A DNA stretch of 64,000 bases. It comes from Georgenia_B sunbinii (GTDB lineage: Bacteria; Actinomycetota; Actinomycetes; Actinomycetales; Actinomycetaceae). The translations under genes and the position numbers were made by a program. The DNA lies in the NCBI RefSeq assembly GCF_036421855.1, contig NZ_JAZGOK010000001.1, one strand, 5' to 3'. This document shows positions 34,529 to 43,263 of this stretch, piece by piece; the stretch's first letter is position 1, and each line of letters begins with the position of its first letter. Below the pieces are notes generated by a model, which had not been told where the DNA came from, did not search any database, and saw only the letters and a program-made list of their open reading frames with translations.

Positions 34529-35392
34529 CTAGAACAACACGGTGGCGTACGTCCCGACCTGCCGGAAGCCGGCCCGGCGGTACGTCGCGATGGCGGCGGT
34601 ATTGAAGTCGTTGACGTAGAGCGACACGGTGGGCGCCAGCCGCGCCTGGACGTCGGCGACGACGGCGGCCATCGCCGGGGCCGCGACGCCCTGCCCGCGG
34701 TAGGCCGGGTTCACCCAGACGCCCTGGATCTGCGCCACGCCGAGCGCCAGCGCGCCGACCTCGGCCTTGAACACGACGTGGCGGCCGTCGGGGCCGTCGT
34801 CGATCCGCACGTAGGAGCGCCCGCCCGTGACGAGCTCCTGGACCCGCTGGGCGTAGCCGCCCCCGGCGGACACCGGTGAGTAGCCCACCTCCTCGGTGAA
34901 CATCGCCACGCACGCGGGCACGACGAGCCCGAGCTCGTTCACCCGCGACAGCCGGACCCGCGGGTCCGGCGCCACGGCCGGCTCGCCGTCGATGACCATC
35001 GACGGCTGCGCCGCGCGGATCTCCCGGGGCCGCGACCAGCGCCCGCCGAGCCGCTGCCACAGCGCCAGTACCTGGTCCGCCGGGCCGACGATCGAGGACG
35101 CACGCCGGCCACGCTCCGCGACGTGCTCCGCGAGCAGGTCGAGCAGCCCGGGGGTGGTGACGCCGACGGGCACGAGGTTGGCGCCCGCCCAGCACAGCGC
35201 CCGCAGCTCGCTGTCCTCCCAGAGGCCGAGGACCTCCATGCCGGGCAGCCGTCGCTTGCCGAGCTGCTCGGCCTGCACGGCGGCGAGCACGCTGCCGACC
35301 GGGTCGAGGGCGCACAACGCCAGCGCGGCGTCCTTGTCCTCGCCGCGCAGCGCGCGCACCCGGGTGCCGTGCTGGCGCCACCGCCCGATCAC
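34529..35392 (-). CDS. GNAT-family acetyltransferase with N-terminal DUF4081-type domain
   Basis: A 287-residue protein with two acetyltransferase-like halves. The C-terminal one holds the acetyl-CoA motif NPAYRGQGVAAPAMAAV and YVNDFNTAAIATYRRAGF. The N-terminal half (SVLAAVQAEQLG, LRALCWAGANLVPV) matches the domain seen in actinobacterial relatives. It lies next to ispG, as in mycobacteria. The start is a GTG at 35392, eight bases after the ispG stop, so they are likely cotranscribed. The substrate is unknown. Confidence 0.85.
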   Translation of the reverse strand: MIGRWRQHGTRVRALRGEDKDAALALCALDPVGSVLAAVQAEQLGKRRLPGMEVLGLWEDSELRALCWAGANLVPVGVTTPGLLDLLAEHVAERGRRASSIVGPADQVLALWQRLGGRWSRPREIRAAQPSMVIDGEPAVAPDPRVRLSRVNELGLVVPACVAMFTEEVGYSPVSAGGGYAQRVQELVTGGRSYVRIDDGPDGRHVVFKAEVGALALGVAQIQGVWVNPAYRGQGVAAPAMAAVVADVQARLAPTVSLYVNDFNTAAIATYRRAGFRQVGTYATVLF

Positions 35393-35399
35393 TATCGTC

Positions 35400-36563
35400 T
35401 CAGCCGACGGTGACGACCGGCCCGGCGGCGTCCGTCTCGAGCCCCATCTCGGCGGCGATCCGGTTCGCCTCGGCGATGAGCGTCTGGACGATCTCGTCCT
35501 CCGGGACGGTCTTGATGACCTCACCCTTGACGAAGATCTGGCCCTTGCCGTTGCCCGAGGCCACGCCGAGGTCCGCCTCGCGCGCCTCGCCCGGGCCGTT
35601 GACGACGCAGCCCATCACCGCGACCCGCAGCGGCACCGTCATACCCTCGAGCCCGGCGGTGACCTCGTCGGCGAGCGTGTAGACATCCACCTGGGCGCGC
35701 CCGCAGGAGGGGCAGGACACGATCTCCAGCTTGCGGGGCCGCAGGTTGAGGGACTCGAGGATCTGGTTGCCGACCTTGACCTCCTCGACCGGCGGCGCGG
35801 ACAGCGAGACCCTGATGGTGTCCCCGATGCCCTGCGACAGCAGCGCCCCGAACGCGGTGGCCGACTTGATGGTGCCCTGGAAGGCGGGGCCCGCCTCGGT
35901 GACGCCGAGGTGCAGCGGCCAGTCGCCGCGCTCGGCGAGCATCTCGTAGGCCCGGACCATGACGACCGGGTCGTTGTGCTTGACCGAGATCTTGAAGTCG
36001 TGGAAGCCGTGCTCCTCGAACAGCGAGGCCTCCCACACCGCGGACTCCACGAGTGCCTCGGGAGTGGCCTTGCCGTACTTCTTCAGCAGCCGCGGGTCGA
36101 GGGACCCCGCGTTGACGCCGATCCGCAGCGACACGCCGGCGTCCGAGGCCGCCTGGGCGATCTGCTTGACCTGGTCGTCGAACTTGCGGATGTTGCCCGG
36201 GTTGACGCGGACCGCGCCGCAACCGGCGTCGATCGCCGCGAAGACGTACTTCGGCTGGAAGTGGATGTCGGCGATCACCGGGATCTGCGACTTCATCGCG
36301 ATGATCTTCAGCGCCTCGGCGTCCTTGTCGGTCGGGCAGGCCACCCGGACGATGTCGCAGCCGGACGCGGTGAGCTCGGCGATCTGCTGCAGCGTGGCGT
36401 TGATGTCGTGGGTCTTGGTGGTCGTCATCGACTGCACCGTCACCGGCGCCCCGCCGCCGACCTCCACGTCACCGACCCGGATCCGGCGGGTGGCCCTGCG
36501 GGGCGCCAGGACCGGCGGCGCCTCCTTGACGGTCGGGATGCCCAGGGAGATCGGTGTGCTCAC
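35400..36563 (-). CDS. ispG: (E)-4-hydroxy-3-methylbut-2-enyl-diphosphate synthase
   Basis: An iron-sulfur enzyme of the MEP isoprenoid pathway. The three cluster cysteines are visible in SCPSCGR and GCVVNGPGEA, and the TIM-barrel part has PVTVQSMTTTKTHD and VRVNPGNIRKFD. The 387-residue length fits. The start is a GTG at 36563 or the adjacent in-frame GTG at 36566. It is followed by the GNAT gene and preceded by rseP and dxr, another MEP-pathway gene. Confidence 0.96.
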   Translation of the reverse strand: MSTPISLGIPTVKEAPPVLAPRRATRRIRVGDVEVGGGAPVTVQSMTTTKTHDINATLQQIAELTASGCDIVRVACPTDKDAEALKIIAMKSQIPVIADIHFQPKYVFAAIDAGCGAVRVNPGNIRKFDDQVKQIAQAASDAGVSLRIGVNAGSLDPRLLKKYGKATPEALVESAVWEASLFEEHGFHDFKISVKHNDPVVMVRAYEMLAERGDWPLHLGVTEAGPAFQGTIKSATAFGALLSQGIGDTIRVSLSAPPVEEVKVGNQILESLNLRPRKLEIVSCPSCGRAQVDVYTLADEVTAGLEGMTVPLRVAVMGCVVNGPGEAREADLGVASGNGKGQIFVKGEVIKTVPEDEIVQTLIAEANRIAAEMGLETDAAGPVVTVG

Positions 36564-36608
36564 CACGCCAGTATCACCCAGATCGCTGCGCGGCACACGA
36601 CGCACGGC

Positions 36609-37928
36609 TCATCCGGTGAGGGTGACGGGACGGACGATGTCGGCGTAGGCGAGCAGCAGGCTCATGCCGAGCATCGCGACGACGACGACGTACGTCAGCG
36701 GCAGCGCCCGCGCGACGTCCACCGGGCCGGGGTCGGGCCGGCCGCGCAGCCGGGCGAGCCGCCGCCGCAGCCCCTCCCACAGCGCGCCGGCGACGTGACC
36801 GCCGTCGAGCGGGAGCAGCGGGATGAGGTTGAACATGAACAGCGCGAGGTTGAGCGAGGCGAGCAGCCCGAGCATGTCCGCGGTGCGCTCGGCGAGCCCG
36901 TAGTCGGCGCCCTCGAGGGAGGCGATCTCCCCGGCGAACCGGCCCACCCCGACGAGGCCGACCACCCCGGGGTCCCTCTCCTCCTCGCCGAAGGCAGCCT
37001 GGGCGACGTCGACGAGCCGTTGCGGCAGGGTGAGGACGACCCGGCCGGTCGCCACGACGGCGTCCCAGGCGTAGCCGGGCACCTCGGCCGGCGACTGACG
37101 CACGAGCGCTGCCGTCGGGCCGATGCCGACGAACGGCGCGGGCGCTGTCACCGGCTCGCCGGCGGAGTCCAGCCGGACCTCGCCGTCGTCGACGACGGGC
37201 CGTTCCACCATCGCGGCGCTGACGGTGAGCGGCACCCGCTGACCGTCCCGCTCGACGACCACCGGCACCGCGCCGGTCCCGGCGTCGGCGATGGCGGCCC
37301 GGACGTCGTCCCAGTCCTGGGTGGGCACCCCGTTCCACGACAGCACGGTGTCGCCGGCCAGCAGTCCGGCCCCGGCTCCCGGGGCCGACGAGCCGGCCGG
37401 GCAGCCGGCCTCGAGCCCGGTCCCGTCCTCGGTCTCGAGGCACTCCTGCACGTTGCCGAGAGTGCTGGTGAACGCGGGCGTGCCGAAGCCGACGAGGATG
37501 ACGGCGATGAGGACGACGGCGATGAGCAGGTTCATCACCGGCCCGCCGAGCATGACGACGAGCTTCTTCGGCACGCTCAACGCGTAGAAGGTGCGGTCCT
37601 CCTCCCCCGGCAGGACCTCTGCCTGGGAGTACTCGCGGGCCTCCTCGACGAGCGTGGCCCGGCCCGACGGCTTGCGGCGCACCGGGGTGCCGGCGCGCGC
37701 CGGCGCGTACATGCCGACCATCCGGACGTAGCCGCCGAGCGGCACGGCCTTGACGCCGTACTCGGTCTCCCCGCGGCGCACCGACCACAGGGTCTTGCCG
37801 AAGCCGACGAAGTACTGGCTGACCTTGACCCCGAAGCGCTTGGCGGGCAGCAGGTGCCCGACCTCGTGCAGCGCGATCGAGAGCATGAGGCCGACGACGA
37901 GGACGAGTACCCCGACGAGGAAGCTCAT
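36609..37928 (-). CDS. rseP: RIP-type site-2 protease, RseP/Rip1 family
   Basis: An intramembrane zinc protease that cleaves anti-sigma factors and other membrane substrates. The HEVGH zinc motif is in the first transmembrane segment, a PDZ-like region with GDTVLSWNGVPTQDW lies in the middle, and NLIPLLPLDGGH forms the second half of the active site near the C-terminus. The 439-residue length fits. The ATG at 37928 overlaps the dxr stop by four bases. Confidence 0.95.
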   Translation of the reverse strand: MSFLVGVLVLVVGLMLSIALHEVGHLLPAKRFGVKVSQYFVGFGKTLWSVRRGETEYGVKAVPLGGYVRMVGMYAPARAGTPVRRKPSGRATLVEEAREYSQAEVLPGEEDRTFYALSVPKKLVVMLGGPVMNLLIAVVLIAVILVGFGTPAFTSTLGNVQECLETEDGTGLEAGCPAGSSAPGAGAGLLAGDTVLSWNGVPTQDWDDVRAAIADAGTGAVPVVVERDGQRVPLTVSAAMVERPVVDDGEVRLDSAGEPVTAPAPFVGIGPTAALVRQSPAEVPGYAWDAVVATGRVVLTLPQRLVDVAQAAFGEEERDPGVVGLVGVGRFAGEIASLEGADYGLAERTADMLGLLASLNLALFMFNLIPLLPLDGGHVAGALWEGLRRRLARLRGRPDPGPVDVARALPLTYVVVVAMLGMSLLLAYADIVRPVTLTG

Positions 37929-39103
37929 CGTGCCGACACCAGCTGCCGGGCGCGGGCGCGTGCCTCGCGCTGGGCCTCGTGCAGCCCGGCGAGGTCGAGA
38001 CGGTCGGCGGGCACGCCGTCGTGCTCGGCGAGCACCTGCTCGATGACCTCGGTGATGCCGAGGAAGGACAGCGCGCCGGCCCGGAAGGCGGCGACGCACT
38101 CCTCGTTGGCGGCGTTGAGCACCGCCGGGTGGGTGGCCGAGGCTGCCGCGGCCTGCCGGGCGAGCCGGACGGCCGGGAAGGTGTCCTCGTCGAGCGGCTC
38201 GAAGGTCCACGCGGTGGGCTCGTCCCAGCGGCACGGGGCGACCGCCTGCTGCGACGGTCGCTGCGGCCAGGACAGCGCGAGCGCGATCGGCAGCCGCATG
38301 TCCGGCGGTGAGGCCTGGGCGATGGTCGACCCGTCGGTGAACTCGACCATCGAGTGGACGACCGACTGCGGGTGGACGACGACGACGATGTCGTCGGTGG
38401 GAACGTCGAACAGCAGGTGCGCCTCGATGAGCTCGAGGCCCTTGTTCACCAGGGTGGCGGAGTTGATGGTGATGACCGGGCCCATCTGCCAGGTCGGGTG
38501 GGCCAGCGCAGACGCGGCGGTGACGTCGCGCAGCTCGGCGCGGGTACGGCCCCGGAACGGCCCGCCGGAGGCGGTGAGGATCAGCCGGGCGACCTCGTGG
38601 GAGGCGCCCGAGCGCAGCGCCTGCGCCATCGCGGAGTGCTCGGAGTCCACCGGCACGATCTGGTCCGCGTCGCGCCGGGCGGCCCGGACGAGCGCGCCGC
38701 CGACGACGAGCGACTCCTTGTTCGCCAGTGCCAGCCGCGACCCGGCCCGCAGCGCGGCGAGCGTCGGCTCGAGGCCGACGGACCCGGTGATCGCGTTGAG
38801 CACCACGTCGCTGCCGGCGCCAGCGAGCTCGGTCATCGCCGCCGGGCCGACGAGGACGTCGACGGCGGGGGCCGGCCGGCCGCGCTCGGCGGCCACCGCG
38901 GCGACGGCGTCCCGCACGTCCTGGGCGTCACCGGTGGCGACGGCGACGACCGGGACGTCGTGGTCGAGCACCTGCTCGGCCAGCGTCCGCAGCTGGTGCC
39001 CCCCGGCGCCGAGCGCGGCGACCGTCACGCCCTGCTGCGCGACGACGTCGAGCGCCTGGGTGCCGATCGAACCGGTGGCACCCAGCAGCGTGAGGGTGGT
39101 CAT
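37925..39103 (-). CDS. dxr: 1-deoxy-D-xylulose 5-phosphate reductoisomerase
   Basis: First committed step of the MEP pathway. NADPH-binding GATGSIGTQAL is at the N-terminus, and ALANKESLVVGG, VDSEHSAM and LTASGGPFRG are the catalytic and metal-binding motifs. The 392-residue length fits. Its start overlaps the stop of the DivIVA-like gene and its stop overlaps the rseP start, both by ATGA. Confidence 0.96.
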   Translation of the reverse strand: MTTLTLLGATGSIGTQALDVVAQQGVTVAALGAGGHQLRTLAEQVLDHDVPVVAVATGDAQDVRDAVAAVAAERGRPAPAVDVLVGPAAMTELAGAGSDVVLNAITGSVGLEPTLAALRAGSRLALANKESLVVGGALVRAARRDADQIVPVDSEHSAMAQALRSGASHEVARLILTASGGPFRGRTRAELRDVTAASALAHPTWQMGPVITINSATLVNKGLELIEAHLLFDVPTDDIVVVVHPQSVVHSMVEFTDGSTIAQASPPDMRLPIALALSWPQRPSQQAVAPCRWDEPTAWTFEPLDEDTFPAVRLARQAAAASATHPAVLNAANEECVAAFRAGALSFLGITEVIEQVLAEHDGVPADRLDLAGLHEAQREARARARQLVSAR

Positions 39104-39648
39104 TCGACGGCCAGCAGGACCTCGACGGCACGGTCGAGGTAGGCGTCGACCGGCCCCTCGGCATAGGCGTTGGCGGCCCGGGCCGACGGGAAGATGGCGG
39201 CGCGCAGCTCGGCGGCGCTGAGGTCGGCGTCGGCGTCGAAGTAGCCGATGAGCCGGTCCATGACGGCGTCGACGGCCTCCCGCTGGTAGCCCTTGCCGGA
39301 CTCCGGCGGCGCGAACCGCTCACCGGCCGGCCGCACCAGCCGGGGGTAGAGCGTGGTGGCGAGGTCAGCGACCTTGTCCATCCAGGCCTGCTGCCCCTGG
39401 CCGCCGATGAAGCTGTCCCGGCGGCGCTGCACGAGCGCCGCCTCGAGGCGGTCGAGCGCGGCGTCGACGGCGACCGTGCTGTACCCGGCGCGGACGAGGT
39501 CGAAGGCCACCGAGCGGACGTCGTGCTCGGTCAGCGGCTCGGCGGTGCCCCCCTCGTAGTCGGCGCGGGCGCGGGCGAAGAAGGCGTCGACCTGCTCGCG
39601 GTCGTACCCGGTCGACATCCGGCCCGCGGCCGGGAACAGCGTGGTCAT
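39100..39648 (-). CDS. DivIVA-like repeat protein, function unknown
   Basis: A 182-residue protein with four copies of a motif resembling the DivIVA-domain repeat (GYxxxxVDAxxDR): GYDREQVDAFFARA, GYSTVAVDAALDRL, GYQREAVDAVMDRL and AYAEGPVDAYLDRA. Full DivIVA proteins bind curved membranes and organise polar growth; this one lacks the long coiled coil. It is coupled by ATGA overlaps both to rlmN upstream and to dxr downstream. A scaffold role is only a guess. Confidence 0.75.
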   Translation of the reverse strand: MTTLFPAAGRMSTGYDREQVDAFFARARADYEGGTAEPLTEHDVRSVAFDLVRAGYSTVAVDAALDRLEAALVQRRRDSFIGGQGQQAWMDKVADLATTLYPRLVRPAGERFAPPESGKGYQREAVDAVMDRLIGYFDADADLSAAELRAAIFPSARAANAYAEGPVDAYLDRAVEVLLAVE

Positions 39649-40838
39649 CGCGGCGGCTCCTCCCCCTTCGGGGCCGAGCGGGCGAGCGACTCGGCGGCGA
39701 GCTGGCCGCACGCGCCGTCGATGTCGCTGCCGCGGGTGTCGCGCACCGTCGTCGGGATACCGGCGCGGCGCAGCGTGCGCACGAAGGTGTCCTCGACCTC
39801 CGGGTCCGAGGCGGTCCACTTCGAGCCCGGCGTCGGGTTGAGCGGGATCGGGTTGACGTGCACCCAGCCCTTGCCACGCTTGGTGAGCTCGTCGGCGAGC
39901 AGCTGGGCCCGCCACGCGTGGTCGTTGATGTTGCGGATGAGGGCGTACTCGATGCTCACCCGGCGGCCGGTGGCCTCGAAGTAGCGGCGGGCCGCGTCGA
40001 GCAGCTCACCGACCTTCCAGCGGGAGTTGATCGGGATGAGGTCGTCGCGCAGCTCGTCGTCCGGGGCGTGGAGCGAGACCGCGAGGGTGACCGGCATGCC
40101 CTCCGCGGCGAGCTTGTCGATCGCCGGCACGAGACCGACCGTGGAGACCGTGACGTTGCGGGCGGACAGCCCGAATCCGGCCGGCGACGGCTCGACCATC
40201 CGGCGCACCGCGCCGACGACCGCCTTGTAGTTGGCCAGCGGCTCGCCCATCCCCATGAACACGATGTTCGTCAGCCGGGTCTCGCCGCCGGCGAGGAGCC
40301 CGTCACGGCACGCGGCCGAGGCCAGCCGGACCTGCTCGACGATCTCGGCGGTCGAGAGGTTGCGGGTCAGTCCCTGCTGGCCGGTGGCGCAGAACGGGCA
40401 GGCCATCCCGCAGCCGGCCTGGGAGGAGACGCAGAGCGTCGCCCGCGACGAGTAGCGCATGAGCACCGACTCGACCTTGGCGGCGTCGTGCAGGCTCCAC
40501 AGCGTCTTACGGGTCGCACCGCCGTCGGCGGCCATCGTGTGGACGTCGGTGAGCAGCTCCGGCAACAGCTCGGAGACCAGCTCCGGGCGGCCGTCGGCCG
40601 GCAGGTCGCTCATCTCGAGCTCGTCGCGGGTCAGGTGGGTGAAGTAGTGGCGCGACAGCTGGTCCGCGCGGTACCCGGGCAGGTCCTTGTCGACCAGTGC
40701 CTGGGCGCGCTCGGCGCGGGTGAGGTCCGCGAGGTGACGCGGCGGCTTGCCGCGCCGCGGCGCGGCGAAGGTCAGCCGGGGGCGCGCCCCTGGCGTCGGC
40801 GCGCCCGGGGTGGGAGGGAGGGACGTGGTGGTGGCCAT
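39645..40838 (-). CDS. rlmN: Dual-specificity 23S rRNA/tRNA adenine C2-methyltransferase RlmN
   Basis: A radical-SAM enzyme methylating A2503 of 23S rRNA and A37 of some tRNAs. The cluster motif is CGMACPFCATG. MGMGEPLANY and the C-terminal TVRDTRGSDIDGACGQL are also typical, the cysteine of the last being catalytic. The 397-residue length includes a proline-rich leader. The start is the ATG at 40838. Confidence 0.96.
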   Translation of the reverse strand: MATTTSLPPTPGAPTPGARPRLTFAAPRRGKPPRHLADLTRAERAQALVDKDLPGYRADQLSRHYFTHLTRDELEMSDLPADGRPELVSELLPELLTDVHTMAADGGATRKTLWSLHDAAKVESVLMRYSSRATLCVSSQAGCGMACPFCATGQQGLTRNLSTAEIVEQVRLASAACRDGLLAGGETRLTNIVFMGMGEPLANYKAVVGAVRRMVEPSPAGFGLSARNVTVSTVGLVPAIDKLAAEGMPVTLAVSLHAPDDELRDDLIPINSRWKVGELLDAARRYFEATGRRVSIEYALIRNINDHAWRAQLLADELTKRGKGWVHVNPIPLNPTPGSKWTASDPEVEDTFVRTLRRAGIPTTVRDTRGSDIDGACGQLAAESLARSAPKGEEPPR

Positions 40839-40886
40839 AGGGATGCGATTCTTCCAGATGTTGCTGAGGATCTGCTGATCGGCAGG

Positions 40887-41810
40887 TCAGCCGACGAGCG
40901 TGGTGAGCAGGAGGTAGCTGGCGGGGGCGGTCATCAGCAGCGAGTCGAGGCGGTCGAGCACCCCGCCGTGACCGGGCAGCAGGCTACCCATGTCCTTGAG
41001 GCCGAGGTCCCGCTTGAGCAGGGACTCGGCGAGGTCGCCGAGGGTCGCGGTGACCACCGCCACCGCGCCGACGAGCAGCCCGACCCACCACGGTGCGTCG
41101 AGCGCGAGCACGGCCATCGCCGATCCGACGGCGCAGGCGAGGACGAAGGACCCCGCCAGGCCCTCCCACGACTTCTTGGGGCTGATCGACGGTGCCAGCG
41201 GGTGACGGCCGAGCAGCACCCCGGCGATGTAGCCGCCGGTGTCGTTGGCGACCGCGCAGAGGATGAAGGTCAGGACCAGCCACGGCCCACGGTCGTGGCT
41301 GAGGAGCAGGACCGCGAAGCCGGCGAGCACCGAGACGTAGCAGGCGCCGAGCACCCCGGCACAGGCGTCACGCAGCGCGTCAGGCCCACCGCCGTCGAGC
41401 ACCCGCCACACGAACACGCCGCCGGCGGTCAGGAAGAACGCGACGAGCATCGCGTCGGTGCCGGCGGCGTAGGCCGAGACGATGATGCCGGCGTTGCCCA
41501 CCCACAGCGGCAGCAGCGGGACCGTGATGCCGCGGGCCGCGACGGCCCGGGCAAACTCCCACAGCCCGCCGCTGGTGGCGACCAGTGCGAGGACGACGAA
41601 CGCCTCCGCGCGGACGAACAGGCTCAGGCCGAGGACGGCGAGCAGCCCGAGCCCGACGCCGATTGCCGCGGGCAGGTTGCGCCCGGCGCGGCTGGTCACC
41701 TCGGGCGCGGGCTTGGGCGCCACCGGGGGCACGAGTGGCTGCCGCGCGAGCTCGGCCGCCTCTCGCAGCTGGCGTCGCGTCGGGGACGGCCCTCCCTCAC
41801 TGATGCTCAC
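40887..41810 (-). CDS. cdsA: Phosphatidate cytidylyltransferase
   Basis: A membrane enzyme making CDP-diacylglycerol, the precursor used by pgsA at 5826. About eight hydrophobic segments precede the C-terminal signature SLLKRDLGLKDMG and PGHGGVLDRLDS. The first 45 residues are hydrophilic, with a proline-rich part. It lies nine bases after frr, in the conserved frr-cdsA order. Confidence 0.95.
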   Translation of the reverse strand: MSISEGGPSPTRRQLREAAELARQPLVPPVAPKPAPEVTSRAGRNLPAAIGVGLGLLAVLGLSLFVRAEAFVVLALVATSGGLWEFARAVAARGITVPLLPLWVGNAGIIVSAYAAGTDAMLVAFFLTAGGVFVWRVLDGGGPDALRDACAGVLGACYVSVLAGFAVLLLSHDRGPWLVLTFILCAVANDTGGYIAGVLLGRHPLAPSISPKKSWEGLAGSFVLACAVGSAMAVLALDAPWWVGLLVGAVAVVTATLGDLAESLLKRDLGLKDMGSLLPGHGGVLDRLDSLLMTAPASYLLLTTLVG

Positions 41811-41819
41811 ACCGACCGC

Positions 41820-42377
41820 TCAGACCTCGAGCAGCTCTCGCTCCTTGCCGCCGAGCAGCTCGTCGACGGTCTCGACGTGCTGCTTGGTCAGCGACTCCAG
41901 CTCCTTCTCGGCGCGGTCGACCTCGTCCTCGCCGGCCTCGCCATCCTTCTTCAGCCGGTCGAGGTCCTCCTTGGCGCGGCGCCGGACGCTGCGGATGGAG
42001 ATCCGTGCGTCCTCGGCCTTGGTCCGGGCGAGCTTGACGTAGTCCCGGCGCCGCTCCTCGGTGAGGACCGGCAGCGTGATGCGGATGACGTTGCCGTCGT
42101 CGGTCGGGTTCACCCCGAGGTTCGACTCCCGGATGCCCTTGACGATCGCGGCGGTGGCGCCGCGGTCGTACGGGGTGATGAGCACGGTGCGGGCCTCGGG
42201 GATGGTGAGCGACCCGAGCTGCTGGAGCGGGGTCGGGGCGCCGTAGTAGTCGACGAGGATGTTCGTGAACATCCCCGCGTTCGCGCGGCCGGAGCGGATG
42301 TTCGAGAAGTCCTCGCGCGCCACCTCGACAGCCTTGTCCATCTTCTCCTCGGCCTCGAGGAGGATCTCGTCGATCAC
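41820..42377 (-). CDS. frr: Ribosome recycling factor
   Basis: Splits post-termination ribosomes together with EF-G. The 185-residue length is exact for the family, and SGRANAGMFTNILVDYYG and RRDYVKLARTKAED are its hallmarks. The GTG start at 42377 overlaps the pyrH stop by four bases (GTGA). Confidence 0.97.
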   Translation of the reverse strand: MIDEILLEAEEKMDKAVEVAREDFSNIRSGRANAGMFTNILVDYYGAPTPLQQLGSLTIPEARTVLITPYDRGATAAIVKGIRESNLGVNPTDDGNVIRITLPVLTEERRRDYVKLARTKAEDARISIRSVRRRAKEDLDRLKKDGEAGEDEVDRAEKELESLTKQHVETVDELLGGKERELLEV

Positions 42378-43195
42378 CGCTGCTCCTTCGTCTCGTCCAC
42401 GTCCGCCTGGTCGGCGTCGGTCGGTCCGGCCTCGACGGCGGGTCCGCCGTCGACCGTGACCAGTGTGCCAATCTTGTCACCCAGCAGCGCGCGCGTGACG
42501 TGGCCCGGGGTGGTCATGCCGAACACTCTCATGTTGAGACCGTTGTCCATGCACAGCGAGAACGCCGCGGCGTCCACCACGCGCAGGCCACGCTGCAGCG
42601 CGTCGCCGTAGGTCACGTGGCGAAGCAGCCGGGCGTCGGGCTCGAGGCGCGGGTCGGCGGTGTAGACGCCGTCGACACCGTTCTTGCCGACGAGCACCTC
42701 GACGCAGTGGGTCTCCAGCGCGCGCTGCGCGGCGACCGTGTCGGTGGAGAAGTACGGCATCCCGGCGCCGGCGGCGAACACGACGACGCGCCCCTTCTCC
42801 AGGTGCCGGATGGCACGCAGCGGGATGTAGGGCTCGGCGACCTGGCCCATGGTGATGGCGGTCTGCACCCGGGTGCGCACCCCGGCCTGCTCGAGGAAGT
42901 CCTGCAGCGCGAGGGCGTTCATCACGGTGCCGAGCATGCCCATGTAGTCGGCGCGGGACCGGTCGATGCCGCGCTCGGAGAGCTCGGCGCCGCGGAAGAA
43001 GTTGCCGCCGCCGACGACGATCGCGATCTCGACGCCGGTGCGCGAGGCCTCAGCGATCTCCCGGGCGACCCCGGCGACGATGTCGGCGTCCAGACCGATG
43101 GCGCCACCACCGAAGACCTCGCCGGACAGCTTGAGCAGGACGCGGCGGGCAGCCGGCGTGTCGGTGGTCCCCGCAGGGACGAGGTGATCGGTCAT
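42374..43195 (-). CDS. pyrH: UMP kinase
   Basis: Phosphorylates UMP to UDP; bacterial hexameric type. Motifs are VLLKLSGEVFGG, IVVGGGNFFRG and the later GVDGVYTADPR. The 273-residue protein has short extensions at both ends. The ATG at 43195 follows a GGAGG site. A strong terminator separates it from tsf, so it probably has its own promoter. Confidence 0.96.
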   Translation of the reverse strand: MTDHLVPAGTTDTPAARRVLLKLSGEVFGGGAIGLDADIVAGVAREIAEASRTGVEIAIVVGGGNFFRGAELSERGIDRSRADYMGMLGTVMNALALQDFLEQAGVRTRVQTAITMGQVAEPYIPLRAIRHLEKGRVVVFAAGAGMPYFSTDTVAAQRALETHCVEVLVGKNGVDGVYTADPRLEPDARLLRHVTYGDALQRGLRVVDAAAFSLCMDNGLNMRVFGMTTPGHVTRALLGDKIGTLVTVDGGPAVEAGPTDADQADVDETKEQR

Positions 43196-43216
43196 GGGTG
43201 CCTCCGGATGGTCATG

Positions 43217-43256
43217 CACCGGTGGCCCCGGCCCGTGCGGGCCGGGGCCACCGGTG
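43217..43256. terminator. Strong hairpin terminator after tsf
   Basis: A perfect 18-base-pair inverted repeat (43217-43234 and 43239-43256, loop GTGC) lies seven bases after the tsf stop and 21 bases before the pyrH start. It should end most rpsB-tsf transcripts. Confidence 0.88.
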
Positions 43257-43263
43257 AGGGGAA

